DNA of 64,000 nt, from contig NZ_JAQNCZ010000007.1 of NCBI RefSeq assembly GCF_028369055.1, forward strand, positions 1 through 64,000, in the 5' to 3' direction. Below, one piece after another: positions 8,421-16,734 of the stretch. The position numbers were made by a program, and so were the translations under genes. Each line of letters begins with the position of its first letter. Position 1 is the first letter of the stretch. The notes under the pieces were generated by a model. The model was not told the DNA's origin. It worked only from the letters and a program-made list of their open reading frames with translations, and did no database searches. This DNA comes from Cognatishimia sp. SS12 (GTDB taxonomy: Bacteria > Pseudomonadota > Alphaproteobacteria > Rhodobacterales > Rhodobacteraceae).

Positions 8421-9950
8421 TTACGCGGGTCCAACTGGCTTTCGGATTGGGCCGATGTCATCAGGCCGTGCGGCCAGATACCCTTCGAGCACTTTGCGGC
8501 GCTCTGCATAGGCCGGGTCCTCAAAGACGTTGACCATTTCTTGCGGGTCGTTGACCAGATCATACATCTCGCCGGCACCGGAGCGCATATCCATGGTCAG
8601 CTTGTCGGTCTTGGTGCGCACGCAGCGCAGCGAAAGAGCAACGCCCACGCGGTTTGGCAGCAATTCCCATTCGCCCATCGCAAAATCGCGGGTCGCGTCG
8701 TCGCTTTCCAAAAGCGGGCGCAGGCTTTCGCCATGTTGGGTGTGCAGCGGCGCCACCTCGGCCAGATCGTACATCGTGGGGCCGAGGTCCATGTTGGACA
8801 CGGGTTCATCCACAACTTTGCCCGCCGGAACGCCGGGGCCTTTAACGATCAGAGGAATGCGCAGCAGACCTTCGTAGAACATTGGCCCTTTGAGCACCAA
8901 GCCATGATCGCCAAGCCAATCGCCGTGATCTGCCGAATAGATGATATAGGTGTTTTCATCCAGTCCAGCCTCGCGCAAGGCATTCATAATGCGCCCGATA
9001 TGGTGGTCGATCAGCGCGATCTGGCCATAAGTATTTGCAATAATTTCGCGCAGCTGCTCGTCGGTTTGCTGCGCAATCTTGGAATATTCCTTGCGGATCT
9101 TCACGGATTCCGGGTCGCCCTGCGGTTCGCTTTCCAGCGCGGCTTTGTGCCACCAGGGGCGGTTTTCCAGATCGCGGGTGCGGTGCTCTGGGATGTCCAC
9201 TTCGGCCGGGTCATGCAGGAGCGACCAAGGCTCTGGGCAGTCAAATGGATGATGCGGATCAGGGAAGCTGATCCAGGTCATGAAAGGCTTGTCGGTGTCG
9301 CGTTTGAACTTGAGCCATTCGATGGCGCGATCGGCGGTCCAAGGGGTGTTGTGAAACGCCAGCGGCAGCTGCGAATGCCAGGTTTGCGCGGCACCTTTGG
9401 TGTCTTTGCCTGTTTGCTTGTAAAGTTCGTTCAGCTCATCACCGCGCCCGGACCCATAGTAGAAGCGTTCAAAATGCTGTCCACGCGGTGGCTTTTGCGG
9501 GGTGAAGTAGTTGTGGCCATGGATCATGGTTTCGACATGCTGAAAGCCCATGTAAGGCCCATACCAGTCATCGCCGTAATCTTCAGAGGAAAGCACGCTT
9601 TCCGGCGTGCCGGTTTTGTGGCGCGCATCGTAGCTGGAAAAATGCGCCTTGCCAAAATAGGCGGTTTCATAGCCCGCCGCGCCCAATGCGCCAGCAAACC
9701 CTTTTTCACCCACTTCCGGTTCAAGATCGATGCCGTTGTCATGCACGCCGTTGGTGCGGCAGAGCTGCCCGGTCAGGATCGACGCACGCGAGGGTTGGCA
9801 CACAGGGGAGGGGCAGATCGCAGAGGTAAACCGGGTGCCCTCTTTGGAAAGCTGGTCCAAATGCGGGGTGCGGATCTTGCGTCCCTCAACACCCAGGCAA
9901 TCGCCGCGGTGCTGATCCGAAGTGATGAAAATAAAGTTTGGTTTTGACAT
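8421..9950 (-). CDS. Cys-type sulfatase, cytoplasmic
   Basis: 509 residues. The start MSKPNFIFITSDQHRGD gives the metal Asp; the formylglycine motif is CQPSR at Cys51 (SPVCQPSRASILTGQ), and the second metal site is SADHGDWLGDHGL. There is no signal peptide. It is homologous to, but clearly diverged from, the sulfatase at 5662-7257, so the pair is likely to handle different esters or different positions. It lies 14 bases after the universal stress protein gene and 3 bases before the FMN dehydrogenase. It needs formylglycine modification; the FGE at 2167-3117 is the obvious supplier. Confidence 0.9.
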   Translation of the reverse strand: MSKPNFIFITSDQHRGDCLGVEGRKIRTPHLDQLSKEGTRFTSAICPSPVCQPSRASILTGQLCRTNGVHDNGIDLEPEVGEKGFAGALGAAGYETAYFGKAHFSSYDARHKTGTPESVLSSEDYGDDWYGPYMGFQHVETMIHGHNYFTPQKPPRGQHFERFYYGSGRGDELNELYKQTGKDTKGAAQTWHSQLPLAFHNTPWTADRAIEWLKFKRDTDKPFMTWISFPDPHHPFDCPEPWSLLHDPAEVDIPEHRTRDLENRPWWHKAALESEPQGDPESVKIRKEYSKIAQQTDEQLREIIANTYGQIALIDHHIGRIMNALREAGLDENTYIIYSADHGDWLGDHGLVLKGPMFYEGLLRIPLIVKGPGVPAGKVVDEPVSNMDLGPTMYDLAEVAPLHTQHGESLRPLLESDDATRDFAMGEWELLPNRVGVALSLRCVRTKTDKLTMDMRSGAGEMYDLVNDPQEMVNVFEDPAYAERRKVLEGYLAARPDDIGPIRKPVGPA

Positions 9951-9964
9951 TACACTATCCGAAA

Positions 9965-10795
9965 TTAGTGGGACATTAGGACCGGCAGCTTGGCGTGCTG
10001 CAGGATGTATTGGGTGGAGCCGCCCATCAGACGTTCGCGGAACACGCTATGCTCATAGGCGCCGATCACCAGCATTCCGGCTTCGACTTCTTCGCAATAG
10101 GCGAGGATGTCGGCGGCGACGCGCGCGCCTGCGGGATCGCGGCGCACACGTTTCACATTGATGCCATGCCGGGTCAGCGCGGTTGCGACGTCGATGCCGG
10201 GCAAAGAGGGGCGCACGGAGCCATCTTCGATGCTCAGCACATCAACTTGTTGCTTTGATTCAAGGATCTGCATCGCATCAGTGACAGCGCGCGTTGCCGC
10301 CCGCTGCCCATCCCAGGCCACCACGGCCCGTTCGCGAATGCGCTTGGGCGCATGACCGCGCGGGATGACAAATACCGGCCGACCGCTTTTCAGTGCAATC
10401 TCTTCCGGATGCAGCTCAAGGTCGGCGCGGCCATCCACCGCGTCATAACGGCCCACAATGGTCAGATCGTACATGCGGGCATATTTCGCAACGGTGGCGT
10501 CGGAGTCCCCAAACAGGGAAATCCAGTGCAATTGATCCGCTGGGACGGCATCGCCGACAAGGTCGCGAAACTTGGCTTCAAAGCTTTGCTCGATCTCTCG
10601 AACCTTTTTGGCAATGGTCTTGCGCACGCTCTCGGGCACCCAGCTGTGGGTGCTGAGTTTTTCACGCTGCCCAGCATGCACCAGCAATCCGGTGACATGG
10701 CAGCCATGTTTCTGATGCATCAGGATCGCGGTGCGCAATGCAGCTTCGCTGCTTTCCGACCCGTTGAAGGCCACCAGGATATTTTTTATCGCCAT
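9965..10795 (-). CDS. Tandem-domain universal stress protein
   Basis: 276 residues with two UspA domains. The N-terminal copy begins IKNILVAFNGSESSEAAL. The C-terminal copy ends with the ATP-loop-like GAYEHSVFRERLMGGSTQYI and the usual strand KLPVLM. A ribosome site, GAGAGGAAGG, precedes the ATG. It lies 13 bases after tctA in the tct-sulfatase operon. Usp proteins are often co-transcribed with TRAP/TTT transporters and may sense nucleotides to modulate uptake; here that is inference from position. Confidence 0.88.
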   Translation of the reverse strand: MAIKNILVAFNGSESSEAALRTAILMHQKHGCHVTGLLVHAGQREKLSTHSWVPESVRKTIAKKVREIEQSFEAKFRDLVGDAVPADQLHWISLFGDSDATVAKYARMYDLTIVGRYDAVDGRADLELHPEEIALKSGRPVFVIPRGHAPKRIRERAVVAWDGQRAATRAVTDAMQILESKQQVDVLSIEDGSVRPSLPGIDVATALTRHGINVKRVRRDPAGARVAADILAYCEEVEAGMLVIGAYEHSVFRERLMGGSTQYILQHAKLPVLMSH

Positions 10796-10808
10796 AAGAA
10801 CCTTCCTC

Positions 10809-12404
10809 TCAGGAGACTTCAGAGGTCATTTTGGGATCGGATTTCTTGCCGCGGGAAAAGAAGATCACCACGATGATCGACAGCGCAAGGAACACCACCG
10901 ACAGCGGGCTGCGGAACAGGAACAACGGGTCTGCCTTGGACACGGCAAAGGCCTGACGCAGTGCGGTTTCCAGATTGCCCGCCAGAATGAAGGAAATCAC
11001 GAAAGGCAAGATTGGCATGCGGATCTTGCGCATGACATAGCCCAGCAGCCCAAAACCAAGCAGGAAATAGACCGACAGCATGCTGGTTTCCTGGACGTAG
11101 ACCGCCGTGATGGTCAGCAAAAAGACGATGGGCATCAAGGCCGGTTTGGGGATTTTCACCATGATCCCAACCCAGCGCATGAATTGGCCGCCAAAGGTCC
11201 AGTTCAGGATATTGGCAAACATCATTGTGGTGAAGAGACCAAAGGCAATCACCAGCTCCGGGTTCACTTCTGTTGTGGTGAAACGGAAAACACTTGGCCC
11301 CGGGTTAAACCCGCCGATGCTTTCGGCCGCCAGAATGAGGAACACCGCGCCCACGTTGCCGGGAATGCCCAGAGACAACACAGGAATGAGGTTGGCCCCA
11401 GAAACAGAGCTGTTCGCAGCTTCGGTTGCGGCAACACCCTCGGGGGTACCTTCGCCAAAATTCACGGGCCCTTTGTGCATTTTCTGACCCGTCGCATAGC
11501 CCAGCGTTGCGGCCAGGGTAGAGCCGATCCCCGGCAGGGCTCCGATAACGGTGCCCACCACGGCAGATACACCAATGAAAGGCATCAATTTGCGCCGCTC
11601 GCGGAAAGACAAGCTGTTGTCGCCGGATTGCGGGATTTCAGCGGTGGCGGCTTCGGTGCGCCGGTCTCGCCACATCTGTTCAAAGGATGAGAAAACCTCG
11701 CCCATGATCAACACACCCAAAACAGCGGTGATCAGCGGAACGCCGTTGGCAAGAAAATCAGTGCCCATCGACATGCGGGGATAGAGATCTTCGCCAGTGC
11801 CTACCGAAGCTATGAGCAGACCAAGGAAAGCGGCAATCAACCCTTTCATCGGGGAGGCACCAACGACGGCGGCCACAAAGCTCAATGACAGGATAATCAG
11901 CGCGGCTTTTTCGGCAAAGCCGAGGTAGCCCTCTACCAAGATTGCCAGGAACGGCGCGGTGGTAAAGAGCACAAGGTCAGAGAACGTGTCCCCAGAGGCG
12001 GATGCGAAATGCGCCGTGCGCAGGGCTTTGCCCGCCTGACCTTTTTTGGTCATCGGATACCCATCGAGCGTGGTCATCAATGCATCCGGCGTCCCCGGCG
12101 TATTAAAGAGAATGGCAGGGACACTGCCGCCCACCGTCGCACCCTTCATGACGCCGACAAGAAACCCCATGATCGGCAGCAGTGCATCAGGCGTGAAGCC
12201 AAAGATAGAGATCAGCACCGGCAAGGACACAGCCATGACAAAGGGGCCGCCCAAGCCCGGGGTTGCACCAATCACGATTCCGAGAAAGAAGCCAAAGGCC
12301 ACCATCAGCAGGGTGATCGAAATGCCGACACCAAAGATTGCGAAGGCTTCAGGCCCTGCAAAAACGGCCATGACACCGGCCCAAACATATTCAAAGACAC
12401 CCAT
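10809..12404 (-). CDS. tctA: Tripartite tricarboxylate transporter large permease TctA
   Basis: 531 residues, about 11-12 membrane segments. The family-typical glycine-rich motifs are present: GATPGLGGPF near residue 48, GALPGIGSTLA in the middle, then SLGIPGNVGAVF. It is the main membrane subunit of a secondary, ion-driven carboxylate importer. The start overlaps the tctB stop (TAATG), which indicates coupling. The substrate is a carboxylate by family precedent; the downstream sulfatases and hydroxyacid dehydrogenase suggest a sulfated hydroxy acid. Confidence 0.95.
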   Translation of the reverse strand: MGVFEYVWAGVMAVFAGPEAFAIFGVGISITLLMVAFGFFLGIVIGATPGLGGPFVMAVSLPVLISIFGFTPDALLPIMGFLVGVMKGATVGGSVPAILFNTPGTPDALMTTLDGYPMTKKGQAGKALRTAHFASASGDTFSDLVLFTTAPFLAILVEGYLGFAEKAALIILSLSFVAAVVGASPMKGLIAAFLGLLIASVGTGEDLYPRMSMGTDFLANGVPLITAVLGVLIMGEVFSSFEQMWRDRRTEAATAEIPQSGDNSLSFRERRKLMPFIGVSAVVGTVIGALPGIGSTLAATLGYATGQKMHKGPVNFGEGTPEGVAATEAANSSVSGANLIPVLSLGIPGNVGAVFLILAAESIGGFNPGPSVFRFTTTEVNPELVIAFGLFTTMMFANILNWTFGGQFMRWVGIMVKIPKPALMPIVFLLTITAVYVQETSMLSVYFLLGFGLLGYVMRKIRMPILPFVISFILAGNLETALRQAFAVSKADPLFLFRSPLSVVFLALSIIVVIFFSRGKKSDPKMTSEVS

Positions 12405-12985
12405 TACCAGTCTCCGTTCGGGGGCAAGAGAATGTTGTCAAATGGCAGATCGAAGATGACGATCAGCACGATGACCGCCAAAATTGACGAGATGACGCGC
12501 GAAACCTTAAAGCGGCCTTCGATCAAAGATGTGGTCAGAAACACAAGGGAAAATCCGCCCAATACAAAGCCGAGCAGCTTGTAAGGGTAGGTGCCACGCA
12601 TCTGGCGATATGTGGCGGCGTCGCCTGTTTCGCCGGAGGCAAAAAGCTGCACCGCAATTGGTCCGGCCCAATACATGACGGCAAGACAAAGCGCGGTCAG
12701 GCCAGAAAGCTGCACCAAGAAGGCAAGCGCTGCGCCATCAAAAACCGGCCCATCGGTCTCTTGTTCTTCGTTGCGACGCAATGTCATGAACAGGTGAATA
12801 GCAGCGCAAATGGCCACCAGCGCCCCGGCAATCATCGGGAGAAATGCATCACCCATTGTGGTTTGGCGTCGAAAGGTCTCGATCATCCAGGTTTCGCTGT
12901 CCTGCGGCACCCAAACGACGATGACAAAAAGCCCAAGCAACAGAAATACTGCGCCGAGCATCAGCTCAGCTCTGCGTCCTAGCAT
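12404..12985 (-). CDS. tctB: Tripartite tricarboxylate transporter small permease TctB
   Basis: 193 residues with four hydrophobic segments (near residues 8-25, 45-65, 85-110 and 145-185), matching the size and topology of TctB. A GGGAGGA ribosome site lies 8 bases before the ATG. It sits between tctC and tctA in the usual order, with a strong hairpin separating it from tctC. It is needed for assembly or activity of the TctA permease. Confidence 0.9.
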   Translation of the reverse strand: MLGRRAELMLGAVFLLLGLFVIVVWVPQDSETWMIETFRRQTTMGDAFLPMIAGALVAICAAIHLFMTLRRNEEQETDGPVFDGAALAFLVQLSGLTALCLAVMYWAGPIAVQLFASGETGDAATYRQMRGTYPYKLLGFVLGGFSLVFLTTSLIEGRFKVSRVISSILAVIVLIVIFDLPFDNILLPPNGDW

Positions 12986-13003
12986 CGCGAATTCCTCCCA
13001 GAT

Positions 13004-13027
13004 GCACCGAGTGCGAACACTCGGTGC
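13004..13027 (-). repeat. Intercistronic hairpin between tctC and tctB
   Basis: Perfect 10-bp stem GCACCGAGTG / CACTCGGTGC; read on the minus strand the loop is TTCG. No U-tract follows. Hairpins like this after a binding-protein gene protect the upstream mRNA and raise expression of the soluble receptor over the permeases. Similar hairpins occur after the liv and dpp receptor genes in this window. Confidence 0.75.
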
Positions 13028-13048
13028 GTTGTTATATGCGGAAAGAGA

Positions 13049-14002
13049 TTATTCCACAGCCTTCAGGAAACGCTCGGATTCCTCGCGGGCGGCTGCCATG
13101 AAGGCATCAAAGTCTTCACCGGCGATTGGCTCAGGGCCAGAGAACGCGCGTGTGATGAACTGGTTCAGCTTGCTTTCTGGGTCGTTGACAACCTCGACGA
13201 TCGCATCCTGCAGAACCTTGCGGGCTTCTGGGTCCAGACCAGCTGGCGCGACCACACCGAATTTTGTGCCGAAGGTGAATTCGACATTGTATTCGTTCAG
13301 CAGGGGCGCATCAGGTGAGATGTTCAGTGGCGCAGATTCTGCGGAAACCAGGTTCACAAGGTCGCCAGCTTTGACGCCCTGGGTTTGTGGGCCAGCCGCC
13401 CAAGCGATGTCCAGATCGTCTGCAACAACGCCATTCAGACCGCCTTTGCCGCCTTGAACCATCACAGTGGTGAACTCAACGCCGTTGGCTTGCCCAATCA
13501 GGTAAAGCGCGTCGGCCAGCTTAGCGCTCATTGCGCCAGCAGAGATTTCCTCGCCTGCTTTCGCAGCAGCGATCACGTCACCCAGGTTTTTCCAGCCACG
13601 GCTGGATTTGGCGATCAGACCGGTCTGTGTGCCGGTGATGGCGCTCAGATAGGTGAAATCTTCTGGTGTAAAGCCAGGGTTCTTTGCCGCCAGCACGCCA
13701 TAGGCCAGGCTGTCCATGGCAGTCATGCCGATGGCCAGACCGTCTGCAGGCTCGTCCTTCAGCGCTGCAGCCATTGCTGCACCACCGCGGCCAGCAACGT
13801 TCTCTGGGATGATTTCCCAGCCGTGACGTGCTGTCAGCTCTTCTGCAAGCAAACGCGCAGATGTATCAACACCGCCGCCTGCGCGGAATGCGATCATCAG
13901 TTTGATTGGGCCAGATGGCTGCCACTCTGCAACAGCAGCTGTTGCCATCGAAGATGCCAAAGCGACTGCGACCAGTGTGCTCTTAATACGTCCAAGTTTC
14001 AT
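13049..14002 (-). CDS. tctC: Tripartite tricarboxylate transporter substrate-binding protein TctC (Bug family)
   Basis: 317 residues. The Sec signal peptide is MKLGRIKSTLVAVALASSM..., with probable cleavage near AAVA-EW. The mature protein starts with the Bug-type GPIKLMIAFRAGGGVD ligand loop and continues ENVAGRGGAAM. GGAGGAGG lies before the ATG. It is the first gene of the tctCBA-usp-sulfatase-dehydrogenase-sulfatase operon and is divergent from a MarR gene, the probable regulator. The periplasmic receptor captures a carboxylate that is unidentified here. Confidence 0.95.
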   Translation of the reverse strand: MKLGRIKSTLVAVALASSMATAAVAEWQPSGPIKLMIAFRAGGGVDTSARLLAEELTARHGWEIIPENVAGRGGAAMAAALKDEPADGLAIGMTAMDSLAYGVLAAKNPGFTPEDFTYLSAITGTQTGLIAKSSRGWKNLGDVIAAAKAGEEISAGAMSAKLADALYLIGQANGVEFTTVMVQGGKGGLNGVVADDLDIAWAAGPQTQGVKAGDLVNLVSAESAPLNISPDAPLLNEYNVEFTFGTKFGVVAPAGLDPEARKVLQDAIVEVVNDPESKLNQFITRAFSGPEPIAGEDFDAFMAAAREESERFLKAVE

Positions 14003-14154
14003 ATTTCCTCCTCCAAAGAAGCTTGAAATTGTGAGATTTTAGATCTTGGGCATTGCTGCCCGAAAAACTGTGTCGATTGTTGTCGAAGGGCTATGAAGCC
14101 TTCTACTGAAATTCAGATACCTTTCCTTTCAGACCAATCCATCTTACTGTGTAT

Positions 14155-14210
14155 GCAAGATACATGAGCGAAGTATCATATTTAACAAGTTAACTCAACA
14201 ACTATCTTGC
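14155..14210. promoter_or_regulatory. Inverted repeat in the tctC/marR divergent promoter
   Basis: GCAAGATA (14155-14162) and its exact reverse complement TATCTTGC (14203-14210) lie 40 bases apart in the 234-base intergenic region (14003-14236) between tctC and the MarR gene. The left copy is within GTATGCAAGATAC, itself a partial dyad. MarR proteins commonly control such divergent promoters, so this is a candidate operator. No unambiguous -35/-10 pair was identified. Confidence 0.4.
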
Positions 14211-14236
14211 GAATGCAGGACTTAAGGGGCGAATGC

Positions 14237-14704
14237 ATGACTATCACGTCAAGAGAGCTGGAACGCAGGCTTGAAAGAGTGCTCAAACTCGAAAGCAATG
14301 TGACCTTTCAGTTCTCTATGATCTCAAAGCTCATGGATCAGAACGCCTTGCTTTTATTGGCAGATACGTCTCTGAACCTAACCGCCTACCGGTTGATGAA
14401 AACCGTGGAGACCTTTGAAAGCATCTCCATCGCTGATCTTAGCCGACATATGGTAACTGACAATGCGCAAATTAGTCGAGTGGCCACGGACCTGGGTAAT
14501 AAAGAGTTGGTCGAGTTTCACACCGACGCCAAAAACAAGCGCCGCAAGCTGGTCGCGCTGGCCCCGAAAGGCATTGCGCTGATGGCAGAACTGGCCCCCC
14601 GATTCGCGGCACGCCGACAGCAAGTCGAAGAACTGCTGGGCCAAGAGACGATTTCCGGACTGCATGAAAGTTTTGCCAAGCTGGTTGAGCATTTTTCGGA
14701 CTAA
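14237..14704 (+). CDS. MarR family transcriptional regulator
   Basis: 155 residues from the ATG at 14237, chosen because AAGGGG lies 7 bases upstream; ATG 14213 or TTG 14207 would add 8-10 residues without a good ribosome site. The winged HTH occupies about residues 60-115, with LSRHMVTDNAQISRVATDL as the HTH core and a basic wing (NKRRKLVALAPKG). It is divergent from the tct-sulfatase operon, which it probably regulates. The effector is unknown. Confidence 0.88.
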   Translation: MTITSRELERRLERVLKLESNVTFQFSMISKLMDQNALLLLADTSLNLTAYRLMKTVETFESISIADLSRHMVTDNAQISRVATDLGNKELVEFHTDAKNKRRKLVALAPKGIALMAELAPRFAARRQQVEELLGQETISGLHESFAKLVEHFSD

Positions 14705-14830
14705 ACCGCGCCCCAGCCCCGCTTTGGGGGCCTTTGGGGCCGCTTTGTCAGATCAAATTCTTGCGCCGCGTTTCAGATCGCATTAGGCAAATTGCCTTAA
14801 ACAGATGTGCACCTGTAAGGCTTGAATTTC

Positions 14831-15268
14831 ATGGCTCCTAAACTGCCCTCCACGAAACGTTCTTTGCCAATTGCGCTCATTCGGGCGCGCGAGGCGATCA
14901 TGGGCCCGATTCGTGAAATGCTTGCAGACACCGGCGTAACGGAACAGCAATGGCGCGTTCTGCGGGTTTTGGCAGAATATGGCCCGCAGGATGCCACCGA
15001 AGTTTCCGAACGCGCGTGTCTGTTGATGCCGAGTTTGACCCGTATCGTCAAAAGAATGAGCGAAGTGGGTTTGATCACCCGTGAAAAAGACGCGCGCGAT
15101 GGCCGGCGCCAAACACTGTCGCTGACCGCAGAAGGGCAGGCGCTGATTGACAACAACCTGACCACAGCGGTCAGCATCATCGCGGATATCAAGGCCCGTG
15201 TCGGGGCCGAAGAATATGAACGGTTGTTGGACCTGCTCGAAGCCGTCGCGCAAAGCAAAGATCGCTAG
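14831..15268 (+). CDS. MarR family regulator, HpaR-like
   Basis: 145 residues from the ATG at 14831. The N-terminal block (LPIALIRAREAIMGPIRE, then TEQQWRVLRVLAEYGP) matches the HpaR/HpcR type that controls homoprotocatechuate (4-hydroxyphenylacetate) degradation. The wing contains KDARDGRRQTLSLTAEG. No hpa catabolic gene is visible nearby, so the target may be elsewhere or the protein may have been recruited for another aromatic pathway. It converges with the aldehyde dehydrogenase at 15302, with 33 bases between. Confidence 0.85.
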   Translation: MAPKLPSTKRSLPIALIRAREAIMGPIREMLADTGVTEQQWRVLRVLAEYGPQDATEVSERACLLMPSLTRIVKRMSEVGLITREKDARDGRRQTLSLTAEGQALIDNNLTTAVSIIADIKARVGAEEYERLLDLLEAVAQSKDR

Positions 15269-15301
15269 GTCCAACATCCTGTCCCTTCAAGCGAGATCGC
15301 C

Positions 15302-16711
15302 TTAACGCACGAACATCGTCTGGCCGGTTGTGACTTCGCGCAGGCCCGCATCTGAGAATTGCACCCCAAATCCAGATTGCTTGATGCCGCCAAACGGGGC
15401 GTTGGGCTGCAAGGCACCGTGTTTGTTGATCCAGACCGATCCGCATTCCAGCTGGGCCGCAACCGCGCGTGCCTTGTCCAGGTCATTTGACCAGACAGAG
15501 CCGCCCAAGCCGACATCGCAGGCATTGGCGCGTTCAATCACATCATCAAGATTCGTGTACCGAATGATCGGGGTGCACGGGCCGAACTGCTCTTCATCGA
15601 CAATCCGCATGCCGTCTCTGGCTTCGGCGACCAATGTGATCGGATAGAAATAGCCCGCGCCGTCCCGTGGGGTGCCGCCGACCAATACCTTGGCCCCCTG
15701 CGCCTTGGCGTCTTCGACCAGATCAATGACGATATTATACTGCGCCTCATTCTGAACCGGCCCCAGCATGCTGTCCGCATCCAGGCCGTTGCCAACTTTG
15801 ATCTCTTTGGAGGCCGCAACCATCGCGTCACAAACCGCGTCATAGATATCGTCATGCACATAGATACGCTTCAGACAGGCACAGGTCTGGCCATTGTTGT
15901 TGTAGGCTGCGGCCAGCAGCTTGGGGCCAACATCAGCCGGGTCAACATCTGGCAGGACGATACCCGCGTCATTGCCGCCCAGTTCCAAGGTCAGCCGCTT
16001 AAGGGTCTGGCTCGCCGATTGCATGACTTTGCGGCCCGTGGGGGTGGAGCCAGTAAAGGTGATCTTGTCGACCTTTGGATGTCCCGTCAGGATCGGTCCC
16101 AGATGGTCAAGCCCCGACACCACATTCAAGACGCCGGCGGGCAGCACGTCAGAGATCAGCTCCGCCAGGCGCAGCGTCGCCAAAGGCGTGTTGGGCGAGG
16201 GTTTCAAAACCACGGTATTGCCCGCGCGAATGGCCGGCATGAAATGCCATGTGGCAATGGATACCGGCCAATTCCAAGGGGTGATGGAGCCGATCACACC
16301 GATCGGCTTGCGATGTACTTCGACGCGGCCGGCATCGTTGTCTTGCAGCACTTCGACCGGCAGATCGAGCCCTGCGGTATAGCGCGTCCAGGCCACGGCC
16401 CCCTGGATTTCAAATCGCGACCCACGGCCCCCCAAAGGTTTGCCCTGCTCCAGCGTGATCAGATTGGCCAGCTCTTCCTTATGGGCCTCCATCACGTCAG
16501 CGATGGCAAGGCAGGCCTCTTTGCGCACGGAGTCATCGACTTTGGACCAGGTTTCAAAGGCTGCGGCGGCCGCGTTGATGGCCTGTTCCATATGCGCCGC
16601 TTCGCCAGCGGGCGCGCGTCCGGCCAGCTCTTCGGTTGCGGGGTTGATCACATCAAAATACTCAGGTGTTTCAACCTGTTGTCCATTGATCGTAAGGCAA
16701 AAGCGGGTCAT
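15302..16711 (-). CDS. NAD(P)-dependent aldehyde dehydrogenase
   Basis: 469 residues from the ATG at 16711, which has AAGGAA 6 bases upstream; the longer frame would overlap the upstream gene. ALDH superfamily: GSITPWNWPV (substrate/cofactor region), FTGSTPTGRKV (Rossmann), the Glu in LELGGNDAG and the catalytic Cys in NGQTCACLKR. It oxidises an aldehyde to the acid. It is the third gene of a minus-strand MarR-ASST-ALDH operon, 23 bases after the ASST gene, so its aldehyde probably comes from the same substrate. Substrate specificity cannot be read. Confidence 0.92.
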   Translation of the reverse strand: MTRFCLTINGQQVETPEYFDVINPATEELAGRAPAGEAAHMEQAINAAAAAFETWSKVDDSVRKEACLAIADVMEAHKEELANLITLEQGKPLGGRGSRFEIQGAVAWTRYTAGLDLPVEVLQDNDAGRVEVHRKPIGVIGSITPWNWPVSIATWHFMPAIRAGNTVVLKPSPNTPLATLRLAELISDVLPAGVLNVVSGLDHLGPILTGHPKVDKITFTGSTPTGRKVMQSASQTLKRLTLELGGNDAGIVLPDVDPADVGPKLLAAAYNNNGQTCACLKRIYVHDDIYDAVCDAMVAASKEIKVGNGLDADSMLGPVQNEAQYNIVIDLVEDAKAQGAKVLVGGTPRDGAGYFYPITLVAEARDGMRIVDEEQFGPCTPIIRYTNLDDVIERANACDVGLGGSVWSNDLDKARAVAAQLECGSVWINKHGALQPNAPFGGIKQSGFGVQFSDAGLREVTTGQTMFVR

Positions 16712-16734
16712 GGGACGTTCCTTGAATAATGCAG

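Noticed and set aside
8205..9947. 580-codon open frame on the plus strand
   Set aside because: Lies wholly antisense to the sulfatase at 8421-9950 and part of the FMN dehydrogenase; no family features, and its existence follows from GC-rich codon bias.
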